A stretch of DNA of 45,960 bases from Cupriavidus sp. BIS7 (GCF_000292345.1 NZ_ALOU01000078.1:1-45960), one strand, 5' to 3'. Positions 8,374 to 16,646 are shown, counted from the stretch's first letter. Program-made: numbers and translations. Notes: a model not told the origin generated them from the sequence alone.

Positions 8374-8457
8374 GTCTCCTCCGTTGTGATAAAAGCGGGT
8401 TCGCGCCGGTCTGTCTGGTGGTCTGCGCGCCGGCTGCGAGCAAGGTGACCGGGGTCT

Positions 8458-8982
8458 TCAGTCCAGCCGGGTCAATGAGGTCTTGTAGAGCGTCGCGCGG
8501 CGCGCGTAGTCATCGGCGTTGGCACGCAGGTTGTTCACTTCTTCCTGCGTCAGTTCGCGCACGGCCTTCGCGGGTGCCCCGAGAATCAGCGAGCGCGGCG
8601 GAAAGGTCTTGCCTTCGGTGACCAACGCGCCCGCCGCCACCAGCGATTCGGCACCAATCTTCGCGTTGTTCAGCACGATGGCCTGGATGCCGATCAGCGC
8701 ACCATCGCCCACCGTGCAGCCGTGCAGCATGGCCTGATGGCCCACGCTGACCCGTTCACCGATATCAAGCGGACATCCCGGATCGGTATGCAGGACGGCA
8801 CCTTCCTGAATGTTGCTGCCGGCACCAATGCGGATCGACTCGTTGTCGGCGCGGACAGTGGCGCCGGGCCAGACGCTGACTTGCTCGGCCAATTCCGCAC
8901 GGCCGATAACGGTGGCTTCATTGGCAACGAAAGCGGTGCCGGCAATTGCTGGCGCGTATTCGCCAAGTTTGTAGATGGGCAT
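8458..8982 (-). CDS. Gamma-carbonic-anhydrase-family hexapeptide protein (PaaY/YrdA-like)
   Basis: A 174-residue left-handed beta-helix protein of the gamma-carbonic anhydrase superfamily. Isoleucine-patch hexapeptide repeats fill residues about 20-120 and a C-terminal helix follows. Three His that would bind the metal are present (His65, His82, His87, in LHTD and GHQAMLHGC), with the usual spacing. PaaY, a close relative, is a thioesterase that clears dead-end CoA esters. In an operon with a CoA-transferase and a CoA-ester lyase, that role is as likely as carbonic anhydrase. It starts 23 nt after the Bug gene stop and lies 84 nt before the porin. Confidence 0.85.
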   Translation of the reverse strand: MPIYKLGEYAPAIAGTAFVANEATVIGRAELAEQVSVWPGATVRADNESIRIGAGSNIQEGAVLHTDPGCPLDIGERVSVGHQAMLHGCTVGDGALIGIQAIVLNNAKIGAESLVAAGALVTEGKTFPPRSLILGAPAKAVRELTQEEVNNLRANADDYARRATLYKTSLTRLD

Positions 8983-9005
8983 TGTGGATGGGACGCTGAT
9001 GGGGG

Positions 9006-10001
9006 TTACTCGATCTTGACGTTGGCCTTCTTGACCAAACCCGCGTAGCGGTCCGCCTCGGCACGGAAGAACTGCGCAGCCGCTTCGGGCGTGCCTGGCT
9101 TGATCACGGTGGCCTGCTTCTTCAGGGCCTCGACAACTTCCGGACTGGTGAACGCGGCGGCAAACGCGTCATGTACACGCTTCACATCAGCCGGTTTCAT
9201 ATTGGCCGGGCCGACGACGGCAAACCAGCCCGCCACGTTGAAGCCTGGCATGCCCTGTTCGGCGATGGTTGGAAGATCCGGCGCCACGGCAGAGCGGACG
9301 TCGCCGCACAGCCCGATGGCGCGCAGGCTGCCCGACTTCAGATGCGGCAACGCGGCGTTCAGGGCCACCACGCCCATGTCCACCTGCCCACCGAGAAGAT
9401 CGGTCATCATCGGCCCGGTACCCTTGTAGGGAATGTGGTTGGCCTTCACGCCCGCTTCGGTCAGGAACATTTCGCCGGCAAGGTGAATGATCGTGCCGTT
9501 GCCAGAGGAGGCCAGGTTGTATGCATCAGGCTTTGCCTTCAGCAACGCCACCAGTTCCTTTACGTTCTTCGCCGGCACTTTGGGATTGACCACCAGCACT
9601 AGCTGCGTGGCGCCAATGACGCTGATCGGCGTAACGTCCTTGATGGGGTCGAATGGCATCGACTTGAACACGCTCGGGTTGATCACGTGATTGTTCGATA
9701 CCAGACCGAGCGTGGAGCCATCAGGTTGCGCCTTCACGACTGCTGACGCTCCGGTGATGCCGCCAGCGCCGGGCAGGTTCTCGATCACTACAGGCTGGCC
9801 GAATGCCCTGCCTAGCGCAGGACCGGCCGCGCGGGCAATCGCGTCCACGCCCGATCCGGCACTGATCGGCAGGATCAGCCGTACCGGTTTGCTGGCCTGG
9901 GCAAGCACCGGCGTGGACAGCGTGAAAAACAGGGCCGCCGTGCCGGCCACGGCCTTCCATCCGGACCGCCATGCGGCCCGGGTTGCGGGGGTATGGAACA
10001 T
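9006..10001 (-). CDS. Bug/TctC-family periplasmic binding protein
   Basis: A 331-residue solute-binding protein of the Bug family. The signal is Sec-type, with a long n-region, the hydrophobic stretch TAALFFTLSTPVLA, and cleavage after about residue 35. Family landmarks are RLILPISAGSGVDAIAR, VIENLPGAGGITGA, NLASSGNGTIIHLAGEMF and PYKGTGPMMTDLLGGQVDM. GGAGACAACG precedes the ATG. Bug proteins bind carboxylates such as citrate or dicarboxylic amino acids. Here the operon suggests the acid that the CoA-transferase and lyase degrade. No membrane partners are encoded nearby. Confidence 0.9.
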   Translation of the reverse strand: MFHTPATRAAWRSGWKAVAGTAALFFTLSTPVLAQASKPVRLILPISAGSGVDAIARAAGPALGRAFGQPVVIENLPGAGGITGASAVVKAQPDGSTLGLVSNNHVINPSVFKSMPFDPIKDVTPISVIGATQLVLVVNPKVPAKNVKELVALLKAKPDAYNLASSGNGTIIHLAGEMFLTEAGVKANHIPYKGTGPMMTDLLGGQVDMGVVALNAALPHLKSGSLRAIGLCGDVRSAVAPDLPTIAEQGMPGFNVAGWFAVVGPANMKPADVKRVHDAFAAAFTSPEVVEALKKQATVIKPGTPEAAAQFFRAEADRYAGLVKKANVKIE

Positions 10002-10052
10002 CGTTGTCTCCGTGATGCGTTGTTATGTGTGCGGGTCTGTGCGTGCTCGTGA

Positions 10053-11201
10053 TTAGTCTGGCTTGCCGAGCCGCCCCAGTATTTCTGCGTTGTGCTCGCC
10101 CGGTCTGGGCAGCGGCCGTTGCACGCCAGGCCGCCGGCCGCCCATCAGCAAGGGCAGCAGCACGGTTGGCGCTGTCGAGCCGTCGTCCACCTGCATCGGC
10201 ACAAGCCCGCCACTTGCCTTGAGGTGCGGATCATCGAGCAACTGGTCCGGCCGCACGATTGGTGCGTACGGAATGCCCGCCTCTTCCAGTCGAGGACTCA
10301 GGGCTTCGGCGCGTTCCAGCAGCAGGATTTCGCCAAGCTCAGCCAGCAATTGCGGCCGTACCGTGACGCGCGATGCGTTGTCCTTGTACTCGGGGCGGCC
10401 GACCAGTTCCGGATGCCCAAGCACATGGCACAGCGTGATGAACTGCTTGTCACTGACGGCTCCGATGAAGAGCTGTTCGTCGTCGGCCAGCGTGAACACG
10501 TCGTAGACGCTCCACGCCGATACACGCGATGGCATTGGCGGCGGCGCCTCGCCCGTCATCGCAAACTGCTGCATGTGTTGCGACGCCAGGAAGACGCAGT
10601 TCTCGAACAGGGCACTCTGGATTTCCTGCCCTTTTCCAGTGGCATCGCGTTCGCGCAATGCCGCGAGTACGCCAATGGCACCGAACATGCCGCCCATGAT
10701 GTCGTTGACAGAGGTACCCGCGCGCAGCGGCCGGCCTTTCGGGCCTGTCATGTACGACAGCCCGCCCATCATCTGCACGACTTCATCGAGCGCCAGCCGT
10801 TTCTCGTATGGCCCGGGCAAGAAGCCCTTGTGAGAGACGTAGATCAGGTGCGGATACTTTTCAGCCAGCGTGCCGTAGTCAAGCCCCAGCTTCTCCATCA
10901 GACCGGGCCGAAAATTCTCCAGCAGCACATCGCTCTGACCGGCCAGTTCGGCCGCTGCTGCGCGTCCTTCCTCGGTAGTGATGTTCAGCACCACGCTCTT
11001 CTTGTTGCGATTGAAGGCACGAAAAAAGCCGATACCGAGCCCGGGCAGGTTGCGAGTCTTGTCACCACCGGGCGGCTCGATCTTGATGACCTCGGCGCCC
11101 AGATCCGCGAGGATCATGCCGCAGGTGGGACCCATCACCATATGCGTGAATTCGACGACGCGAATGCCGGACAACGGCAACGATGTGTTCTGTGGTTGCA
11201 T
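10053..11201 (-). CDS. Class III (CaiB/BaiF/Frc) CoA-transferase
   Basis: A 382-residue class III CoA-transferase, which moves CoA between an acyl-CoA donor such as succinyl-CoA and a carboxylate. The N-terminus has the family run GIRVVEFTHMVMGPTCGMIL, then LGAEVIKIEPPGGD. Asp167 in SVNDIMGG matches the catalytic Asp169 of formyl-CoA transferase. AGGA lies 6 nt before the ATG. It lies 20 nt downstream of the HMG-CoA-lyase-like gene. In mammals the class III enzyme SUGCT loads CoA on glutarate and 3-hydroxy-3-methylglutarate, so a similar substrate is plausible. Confidence 0.92.
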   Translation of the reverse strand: MQPQNTSLPLSGIRVVEFTHMVMGPTCGMILADLGAEVIKIEPPGGDKTRNLPGLGIGFFRAFNRNKKSVVLNITTEEGRAAAAELAGQSDVLLENFRPGLMEKLGLDYGTLAEKYPHLIYVSHKGFLPGPYEKRLALDEVVQMMGGLSYMTGPKGRPLRAGTSVNDIMGGMFGAIGVLAALRERDATGKGQEIQSALFENCVFLASQHMQQFAMTGEAPPPMPSRVSAWSVYDVFTLADDEQLFIGAVSDKQFITLCHVLGHPELVGRPEYKDNASRVTVRPQLLAELGEILLLERAEALSPRLEEAGIPYAPIVRPDQLLDDPHLKASGGLVPMQVDDGSTAPTVLLPLLMGGRRPGVQRPLPRPGEHNAEILGRLGKPD

Positions 11202-11221
11202 GATTGAAATCCTGTTGTTGC

Positions 11222-12193
11222 TCAGACCATTGCCCGGTCGATGCTAGTGGTCAGAGTTTTCGGAAGCCCGGCGCGCCACAGCGTGCCCTGCAGCGTCTCG
11301 CCTTCCAGCCAGGCGGCCACCTGCGCGCGCAGCGCCAGCAGCGCGTAGATATCGATCCCCGTTTCCATTCCCATGCTGGCCAACATGTACGCGAGGTCTT
11401 CAGTGGTCACATTGCCACTTGCCCCCGGTGCATGCGGGCAACCGCCAATTCCGGCCAGACACGCATCGAAGCGCGTGACGCCGGTCTGGAGTGCGGCCAG
11501 CACATTGGCGAGCCCCAGGCCGCGCGTGTCGTGGAAATGTCCGCACCAGAGACGATCGCCGGCAATGTCGAAAGCGCGTTCGAACAGGTCGCGCACCATG
11601 CGCGGATCGGCATAACCCACGGTGTCGGCCAGGCTGACGCGGTCTGCACCGGCATCGAGCAGCGCCTGCATCAGTCGGAGAACCTCCGCTGGGTCCACGC
11701 GACCCTGGAGCGTGCAACCGAACGCGGTACCAACGCCGCCTTCGATCAGTGTCTTCGCGCCGGCGGCGTCGCGCGCAGCCCGAATCCGCGCCACTTCGGC
11801 CACCACATCGTCAGGCGTCTTGCGCAGGTTCGCCAGACTGTGCGCGTGACTGGCGGAAAGCGGCACGATCATCAGATCGGCCCCGCTGGCAATGGCGTTC
11901 TCCGCACCGCGCAGGTTCGGCACCAGCACTGAGACAAACAGGCCGGGCAGTGTCCTGGCAAATTCCACCAGTTCAGCCGTATCAGCCAGTTGCGGCAGCA
12001 GCCTTGCTGGCACGAACGAGCCGACTTCGATCTCGCGCTGCCCGGCAGCGTGGGCCGCGCGGATCCACGCCTTCTTCCGATCGGTCGGCACGATGGTCCG
12101 GATGCTCTGCAGGCCGTCACGCAGGCCAACTTCACGGATCACGGCACGCGCCGGCCAGGCGGTGGATTGAAAGGAATCTGAAACGACGGTCAT
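11222..12193 (-). CDS. HMG-CoA lyase-family enzyme
   Basis: A 323-residue TIM-barrel lyase of the HMG-CoA lyase family. Conserved residues are visible: EVGLRDGLQS (Arg25-Asp26), the metal-binding HFHDT (His219, His221) and the flexible-loop signature GIGGCPHAPGASGNVTTED with Cys252 at the catalytic position. The canonical enzyme splits HMG-CoA into acetoacetate and acetyl-CoA; relatives act on other 3-hydroxy-3-methyl acyl-CoAs. The canonical EVGPRDGLQNE has Leu and Ser changes here, as is seen in side-branch members. First gene of the operon and divergent from the LysR gene. Confidence 0.9.
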   Translation of the reverse strand: MTVVSDSFQSTAWPARAVIREVGLRDGLQSIRTIVPTDRKKAWIRAAHAAGQREIEVGSFVPARLLPQLADTAELVEFARTLPGLFVSVLVPNLRGAENAIASGADLMIVPLSASHAHSLANLRKTPDDVVAEVARIRAARDAAGAKTLIEGGVGTAFGCTLQGRVDPAEVLRLMQALLDAGADRVSLADTVGYADPRMVRDLFERAFDIAGDRLWCGHFHDTRGLGLANVLAALQTGVTRFDACLAGIGGCPHAPGASGNVTTEDLAYMLASMGMETGIDIYALLALRAQVAAWLEGETLQGTLWRAGLPKTLTTSIDRAMV

Positions 12194-12289
12194 GGCTTCG
12201 GGTGATGGAAATCACCGGCGGGAATGGCGATAGACGCAATGTATGAGCTTCCCAATCGAGACGAAAGCGATCATTCATCAACGCTATCG

Positions 12290-12302
12290 TTCCATTTCGG
12301 AA
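12290..12302. promoter_or_regulatory. LysR-type binding box
   Basis: TTCCATTTCGGAA is a 13-bp T-N11-A motif with perfect TTCC/GGAA arms. It lies in the 132-bp divergent region, 24 bp upstream of the LysR start at 12326 and about 97 bp from the lyase start. This is the expected place for the recognition site of an autoregulated LysR protein. Confidence 0.6.
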
Positions 12303-12325
12303 TGTCTCAAACTACAATCCCGAGC

Positions 12326-13234
12326 ATGAGAGACCTTGACCTGACCACCCTGCGGCTGTTCGTCGCCGTCTGCGAGACCCAGAATATGGCGCGTGCTGGC
12401 GAGCAGGAGCACATCGTGGCCTCCGCCATCAGCAAACGCCTGGCTCAACTTGAGGAAACGGTGGGCGCCACGCTGCTAGAGCGGCAGCGGCGCGGTGTGA
12501 CGCCAACGCCTGCCGGTGAAATCGTGCTGACGCATGCCCGCGCCATGCTTGCGGCGGCGGATCGCGTTGCCCGGGACATGGAGGATTACGGCTCGGGAAT
12601 CCGAGGCCAGGTGCGACTGCTGGCCACCGTGTCGTCGATGGCCGAATCGCTGCCAGATGACATCGCGGCATTCCTTCAAATGCCGGGCCATCAGGACGTA
12701 GGTATCACCATCGAGGAAAGTCTGAGCATCGATGTAGTGCGATCGCTGCGCGAAGGCTCGGCACCACTGGCCATATGCTGGGACGCTGCAGATCTCGAGG
12801 GTTTCCAGACGCGCCCGTATCGCGCGGATCGGCTGGCGGCAATCGTGTCCAACTCTCACCCGCTGGCACAGGCAATCAGTTGCGATTTCGCGCAGACGCT
12901 CGACTACAACCACATCGGCATGCCCGCGCAGACCGCCGTGCAGACCATGCTGAACCGGCATGCCGCCATCCTCGGCCGCCGCATCAACTACCGCGCAGTC
13001 GTCTCAACGTTCGATGCAGCACTGCGCTGTGTGCGCGCCGACCTTGGACTCGCCATCATCCCGTCGGAAATTGCGGCCCCCGTCGCGCAGGCACTCGACA
13101 TACGCGCCGTTCCCCTGCGCAACGACTGGGCGCAGCGCAGGTTCGCCATCTGCTCGCGTGACTTCGATGCGCTCTCACCTGCGGCCAAGCTGCTGGTCGA
13201 CTTCCTGCAAGCGCGTGCTACAGACCATCAGTAG
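12326..13234 (+). CDS. LysR-family transcriptional regulator
   Basis: A 302-residue LysR-type regulator. The N-terminal helix-turn-helix begins right at DLDLTTLRLFVAVCETQNMARAG. An unusual stretch, EQEHIVASAISKRLAQLEE, replaces the more common AHLSQPAVS. This form is frequent in LysR proteins next to Bug/CoA-transferase operons. I chose ATG 12326 because the conserved domain starts there; the frame is open upstream from 12224. No strong ribosome-binding site is visible. It diverges from the HMG-lyase/CoA-transferase operon, which it most likely controls. Confidence 0.9.
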   Translation: MRDLDLTTLRLFVAVCETQNMARAGEQEHIVASAISKRLAQLEETVGATLLERQRRGVTPTPAGEIVLTHARAMLAAADRVARDMEDYGSGIRGQVRLLATVSSMAESLPDDIAAFLQMPGHQDVGITIEESLSIDVVRSLREGSAPLAICWDAADLEGFQTRPYRADRLAAIVSNSHPLAQAISCDFAQTLDYNHIGMPAQTAVQTMLNRHAAILGRRINYRAVVSTFDAALRCVRADLGLAIIPSEIAAPVAQALDIRAVPLRNDWAQRRFAICSRDFDALSPAAKLLVDFLQARATDHQ

Positions 13235-13335
13235 ATACGGTCTCGCTGCACTGACATGTCAACGGCCTTGGACACCCGCCTGGGGGCCTGGGGACGTGTT
13301 GCTCGGGGCAACTTCCCGCAGACCCGCGAAAAGAT

Positions 13336-13412
13336 TGGCCCGCCCTAGAGGATTCGAACCTCTGGCCGCTCGCTTAGAAGGCGAGTGCTCTATCCAACTG
13401 AGCTAAGGGCGG
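13336..13412 (-). tRNA. tRNA-Arg (anticodon TCT)
   Basis: A 77-nt cloverleaf on the minus strand with encoded CCA. The acceptor stem CCGCCCT pairs with AGGGCGG and the discriminator is G. The D-arm has GCTCAGTTGGATAGAGC. The anticodon stem CTCGC/GCGAG holds loop CTTCTAA, and the T-arm has AGAGGTTCGAATCCTCT. A TAGAAT -10 (minus strand, 13442-13447) and a CCTTGCC/GGCAAGG leader hairpin (13418-13436) lie upstream. Confidence 0.97.
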
Positions 13413-13489
13413 AGCGACCTTGCCATTGCGGCAAGGCGTGCATTCTACCGCAGCGAACCTGACGGGAGCAGCGCGCGGCGTTCTTTTTG

Positions 13490-14740
13490 CTACGAATCGC
13501 GCTCGCCCTCGCGCACTCGCGGACGGCGCGGCATGCCAATGGTCTCGGCGGTGTCATGCGACGAGACGCAGTTGCGTCCCATCTGTTTGGCATCATAAAG
13601 CGCGCGGTCCGCACGTCGCATCACTGCATCGGCATTCTCGCCCGCCTGGTGTTCCGCCATGCCGATACTGACTGTGTAGGCAATCGAATCAGGTTCTGAC
13701 GGACACGGTGTCGCGCGCACCATCGCGCTCAGCCGCAGGCTCACGGCGCGGCCCGTTTCCAGATTCATGTCCGGCATCACAATGGCAAACTCCTCGCCGC
13801 CCAGCCTGCCGATTACCGCCCCACCCGGCGCCGCCTTGCGCAACAGGCCGGCGAAATGGCGCAGGACGCTGTCGCCGGCCAGATGACCATAAAGATCATT
13901 GATGGCCTTGAAGTGATCCAGATCGATGAACGAGACCGTAAACGGCTTGCGCTGGCGTTCGGCTTGCCGGCATGCGATTTCAAGCTCTTCCCAGAACGCG
14001 CCGCGGGAGAGAACGTCGGTCAGGTCGTCATGCCGTGCCCGCCGTTCGATGATCCGGCGCAGGCGGTCGTGGGCCATCAGCGCGAAGCTGACAGACAACC
14101 CCATCACCCCGAACACGAACCAGACAGTCATGCTGTCGTGCTTGTCCGCAACCGAAAGCACGTGGCCATCCACCAGTGCCAACAGCAACGGCCAGGCCTG
14201 TGCGCCAGCCAACACCGTGCAGCCCAGTGCCATGATCGACAGCGAGAGTGCGGCGAGGCGGCCCGTACTTCGTTTGAGCGGCGCCAGCAATACCGAGACC
14301 CGGATGATCTCGAGCAGAAGCAACATCTGGATCACGGAGGCAGCGAGCGCCAGCCAGGTCGCGACCGGGGTCGTCAGTTCGAGTGGCGCACCGCCCAGCC
14401 CCCTGGTCGCATGAACGGCCAGCGCGGCCAACCCCGGCAGGTTCAGCAAGGCCAGAATTACACCGCGCCCCCGCTTGCCGGCGAAGTGGCGGGTGCCATG
14501 GACCATCATGGACAGCCCGGCTGTCAGCGCGAGTTCAGGGAGCGCTGCCAGCGGCCATTCCGGCCGGTAGGCATGAGCGGCCAGCAGAACCACGGCCAAG
14601 GTCACAATCAGATCGCCGAGCGCCCACGATGTGAGCCCGCTGCGCTCCATACCCGTAGAGCGCCGCAGCACGGCACAGACGATCGCCATCTGCAGCGCAA
14701 ACAAGCCTGCGATCAGCACCACCACCTGCGACTGAAACAT
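13490..14740 (-). CDS. Membrane diguanylate cyclase (GGDEF domain)
   Basis: A 416-residue protein with about six to seven hydrophobic helices in residues 1-220, then a GGDEF domain (about 235-395). FIDLDHFKAINDLYGH (271-286) and RLGGEEF (312-318) are intact, so it should make cyclic di-GMP from two GTP. The inhibitory I-site RxxD, expected nine residues before GGEEF, is replaced by PGGA, so product inhibition at that site is probably lost. The N-terminal region resembles the small membrane sensors common in Burkholderiaceae; its signal is unknown. A 20-residue basic and acidic tail follows the domain. Transcribed toward the tRNA-Arg gene. Confidence 0.92.
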   Translation of the reverse strand: MFQSQVVVLIAGLFALQMAIVCAVLRRSTGMERSGLTSWALGDLIVTLAVVLLAAHAYRPEWPLAALPELALTAGLSMMVHGTRHFAGKRGRGVILALLNLPGLAALAVHATRGLGGAPLELTTPVATWLALAASVIQMLLLLEIIRVSVLLAPLKRSTGRLAALSLSIMALGCTVLAGAQAWPLLLALVDGHVLSVADKHDSMTVWFVFGVMGLSVSFALMAHDRLRRIIERRARHDDLTDVLSRGAFWEELEIACRQAERQRKPFTVSFIDLDHFKAINDLYGHLAGDSVLRHFAGLLRKAAPGGAVIGRLGGEEFAIVMPDMNLETGRAVSLRLSAMVRATPCPSEPDSIAYTVSIGMAEHQAGENADAVMRRADRALYDAKQMGRNCVSSHDTAETIGMPRRPRVREGERDS

Positions 14741-15188
14741 CTTTATTCCCGTTCACAAAGGCGTCGCCAGTACTCCGCTCGGCACTTGGCGCGTCTTCTG
14801 ATTACGGCCCCGCGAAAAGCCGTCATGTAATGTTTTCCGCAGGTCCGGCTGTCCAGGCTGCCACCGGCACTCGTGCCGGGCGGGACATGACTCAGGCGCA
14901 TCCCGGCCAACCGCGTCGCGCGCAGGGCCGGCACACCATTATTGTGATAATCGGGACCAGGTCCGGGTGAACAAGGCAATGCCTGGCGCGAAGCCCGGCT
15001 CGGACCATTTTGCGGTCTGCGGATTATGTCAGCGCGCCGCATCAAGTCAAGCCAAAACCGAACCCACCTGAAGCAGGGTGTCGCAGTGAGGTTCAACCGG
15101 CACTCCGGCCCCCAATCAACACCAGCTTTCACTATCGATCACGCCGCATTTGACCTGGCGCCCATGATCGAGATAGAATCGCCGGCTC
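14741..15188. other. Intergenic, divergent promoter region
   Basis: There is no convincing gene. A minus-strand frame (14743-15132) is open, but its composition and lack of a start signal argue against it. A perfect ATTAT-N4-ATAAT palindrome at 14938-14951 may bind a regulator or be part of the cyclase promoter. The right end holds the tRNA-Pro promoter. Confidence 0.5.
15150..15179 (+). promoter_or_regulatory. tRNA-Pro promoter
   Basis: TTGACC (15150-15155) and TAGAAT (15174-15179) with 18 bp between them, ending 9 bp before the mature tRNA. Both hexamers match the sigma-70 consensus at five and four or more positions. Confidence 0.75.
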
Positions 15189-15265
15189 CGGAGCGTAGCG
15201 CAGCCTGGTAGCGCATCTGATTTGGGATCAGAGGGTCGTAGGTTCGAATCCTATCGCTCCGACCA
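15189..15265 (+). tRNA. tRNA-Pro (anticodon TGG)
   Basis: A 77-nt cloverleaf with encoded CCA. CGGAGCG pairs with CGCTCCG, the discriminator is A, and the anticodon loop is TTTGGGA. The T-arm has TAGGTTCGAATCCTA. It has its own promoter upstream and a terminator 30 nt downstream. Confidence 0.97.
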
Positions 15266-15295
15266 TATTTGCAAGTTGTTTAGGTAGTGAGATCA

Positions 15296-15330
15296 AGGGC
15301 TTACGTTGGAAGACGTGAGCCCTTTTTCTT
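15296..15330 (+). terminator. Rho-independent terminator after tRNA-Pro
   Basis: AGGGCTTACGT pairs with ACGTGAGCCCT (one G-T) around a 6-base loop, followed directly by TTTTTCTTT. Confidence 0.85.
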
Positions 15331-15434
15331 TGGCGCCGCGGCGCCCGCCAATGCCGCACCGCATCATGCTCCCCGCCGGCATCACACGAACGATTCCGCC
15401 GCGCGATGCTGCGCCTGCGAAGCGGGTGCGAACG

Positions 15435-15696
15435 TGCTACAATCCCGCGTCAGTTCGGGGTATCTGAGCATGCCCTGTAACCGGGTCGGCGCCGCCAGGC
15501 GCACTGGAAAATTTGGCCCCCACGGCCCATATCGGGAAGTCGGGACCGGCCAGACCCGGAAACACCTTGCCCGCCTTTCCCCGTGACGTACGGACGCGCC
15601 GCCGATCAGGTGGCACGCTCGCGGGTGAGTGCCCTCAGGGTCCGCTCCATCCCTCTAACTCATGCAGCCATGCGGGCTGCCGCAAAGGAAAACAGA
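15435..15696 (+). promoter_or_regulatory. infA promoter and long structured leader
   Basis: TGCTACAAT (15435-15443) is an extended -10 with no good -35. A transcript from here would carry about 245 nt of leader. The leader includes a possible 38-codon ORF (15470-15586) whose stop overlaps a GTG in the infA frame. A GCAGCC/GGCTGC hairpin (15664-15680) ends 4 nt before the infA ribosome-binding site. I recognise no known riboswitch. Confidence 0.45.
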
Positions 15697-15918
15697 TTGG
15701 CTAAGGAAGAACTCATTGAATTTGGCGGCGTGGTGTCGGAAGCCCTGCCCGACAACCGTTATCGCGTCACGCTGGAAAACGGCGTGGAAATCTGGGCATA
15801 CGCCTCGGGCAAGATGCAGAAGCACCGCATCCGTATCCTGGCAGGCGACCGCGTGACCCTGGAAATGTCGCCCTACGACCTGACCAAGGGCCGCATCAAT
15901 TTCCGCCACAAATCCTGA
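15697..15918 (+). CDS. infA: Translation initiation factor IF-1
   Basis: A 73-residue IF-1, which binds the 30S A site during initiation. The whole S1/OB fold is present: AKEELIEFGGVVSEALP, then NGVEIWAYASGKMQKHRIRI and SPYDLTKGRINFRHK. E. coli IF-1 is 72 residues. The start is TTG at 15697 with AAGGA 7 nt upstream; an in-frame GTG at 15583 would add 38 residues with no counterpart in the family. It lies alone, away from ribosomal protein genes, so it is probably a second copy, as in other Burkholderiaceae. A strong terminator follows at 15961. Confidence 0.95.
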   Translation: MAKEELIEFGGVVSEALPDNRYRVTLENGVEIWAYASGKMQKHRIRILAGDRVTLEMSPYDLTKGRINFRHKS

Positions 15919-15960
15919 GTTCGCTCCTGTCACGCGGCTGACACGGCCGCTACAGAGACT

Positions 15961-16008
15961 AACGGGCTATCCGTGGGCCATCCCCATCGGATGGCCCGTT
16001 TTGTTTTT
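15961..16008 (+). terminator. Rho-independent terminator after infA
   Basis: AACGGGC-TATCCG pairs with CGGATG-GCCCGTT, followed by TTGTTTTT. It begins 42 nt after the infA stop. Confidence 0.85.
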
Positions 16009-16018
16009 GGCGCCCGTC

Positions 16019-16047
16019 TTGCGGTGGGCTGCCCGCTTCACCATACT
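16019..16047 (+). promoter_or_regulatory. sixA promoter
   Basis: TTGCGG (16019-16024) and CATACT (16042-16047), 17 bp apart, directly after the infA terminator and 31 bp before the sixA ATG. Confidence 0.5.
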
Positions 16048-16077
16048 CAAGACTCGAACGAAGCCCCTGCTCCGAAC

Positions 16078-16554
16078 ATGAACCTGATTCTGTGGCGTCA
16101 CGCCGAAGCCGAGGATCTGCCCGACGTGCTGAGCATCTCGCGCAGCGCCGATCTCCAGCGGCCCCTGACCCGCCGCGGCCGCAAGCAGGCCGATTCCTCC
16201 GCAGCATGGTTGCGTGCACACCTGCCGGCCGACTTTCGGGTTGTCAGCAGCCCGGCATTGCGCACCCGCGAAACCGCCGCCGCACTGACCAGCAAGGCAG
16301 AAATTCTGGATGCCCTCGCCCCAGGCGCGGATGTTGGCGCCGTGCTTGCTGCGATCGACTGGCCGCAAGGACACGAGCACACGGTCGTGGTTGGGCATCA
16401 ACCCTGGATCGGCCAGATCGCCAGCCTGCTGCTGGCCGGCCAGGAGATCAATTGGAGTGTGAAGAAAAGCGGCATCTGGTGGCTCGCTGCACGCACGCGC
16501 GAAAGCGAGGCGCAGGTCGTACTGCGCGCCGTCATCCAGCCCGATTTTCTCTGA
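16078..16554 (+). CDS. sixA: Phosphohistidine phosphatase SixA
   Basis: A 158-residue histidine phosphatase superfamily protein. The catalytic LILWRHAEAE is at the N-terminus, where the RH motif supplies the phosphorylated His. LTRRGRKQA, SSPALRTRETA and VVVGHQPWIG (the second His) follow in order. The size is that of E. coli SixA (161), which removes phosphate from histidine of phosphotransfer proteins. Its ATG at 16078 has no strong ribosome-binding site; the open frame continues upstream into the infA terminator and is rejected. Its targets here are unknown; the neighbouring phosphate two-component genes are not evidence of a link. Confidence 0.88.
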   Translation: MNLILWRHAEAEDLPDVLSISRSADLQRPLTRRGRKQADSSAAWLRAHLPADFRVVSSPALRTRETAAALTSKAEILDALAPGADVGAVLAAIDWPQGHEHTVVVGHQPWIGQIASLLLAGQEINWSVKKSGIWWLAARTRESEAQVVLRAVIQPDFL

Positions 16555-16646
16555 CACCCTCTTCGACACTGGCAACGTATTTGTTGCCTGCTGTCACAGT
16601 TTTGCATTAGTGCGTTCACATTTCGTAGAACGGCGATAGCTGTAAA

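Noticed and set aside
14743..15132. A 129-codon minus-strand frame between the cyclase and tRNA-Pro
   Set aside because: Composition is unlike neighbouring proteins, there is no start signal, and it spans probable promoters.
13336..15265. Integrative element at the tRNA genes
   Set aside because: Both tRNAs are intact, no integrase lies nearby, and I saw no direct repeat of a tRNA 3' end within the window.
15583..15696. N-terminal 38-residue extension of IF-1 from a GTG
   Set aside because: IF-1 has no such extension, and the TTG at 15697 has a well-placed AAGGA and the normal N-terminal sequence.
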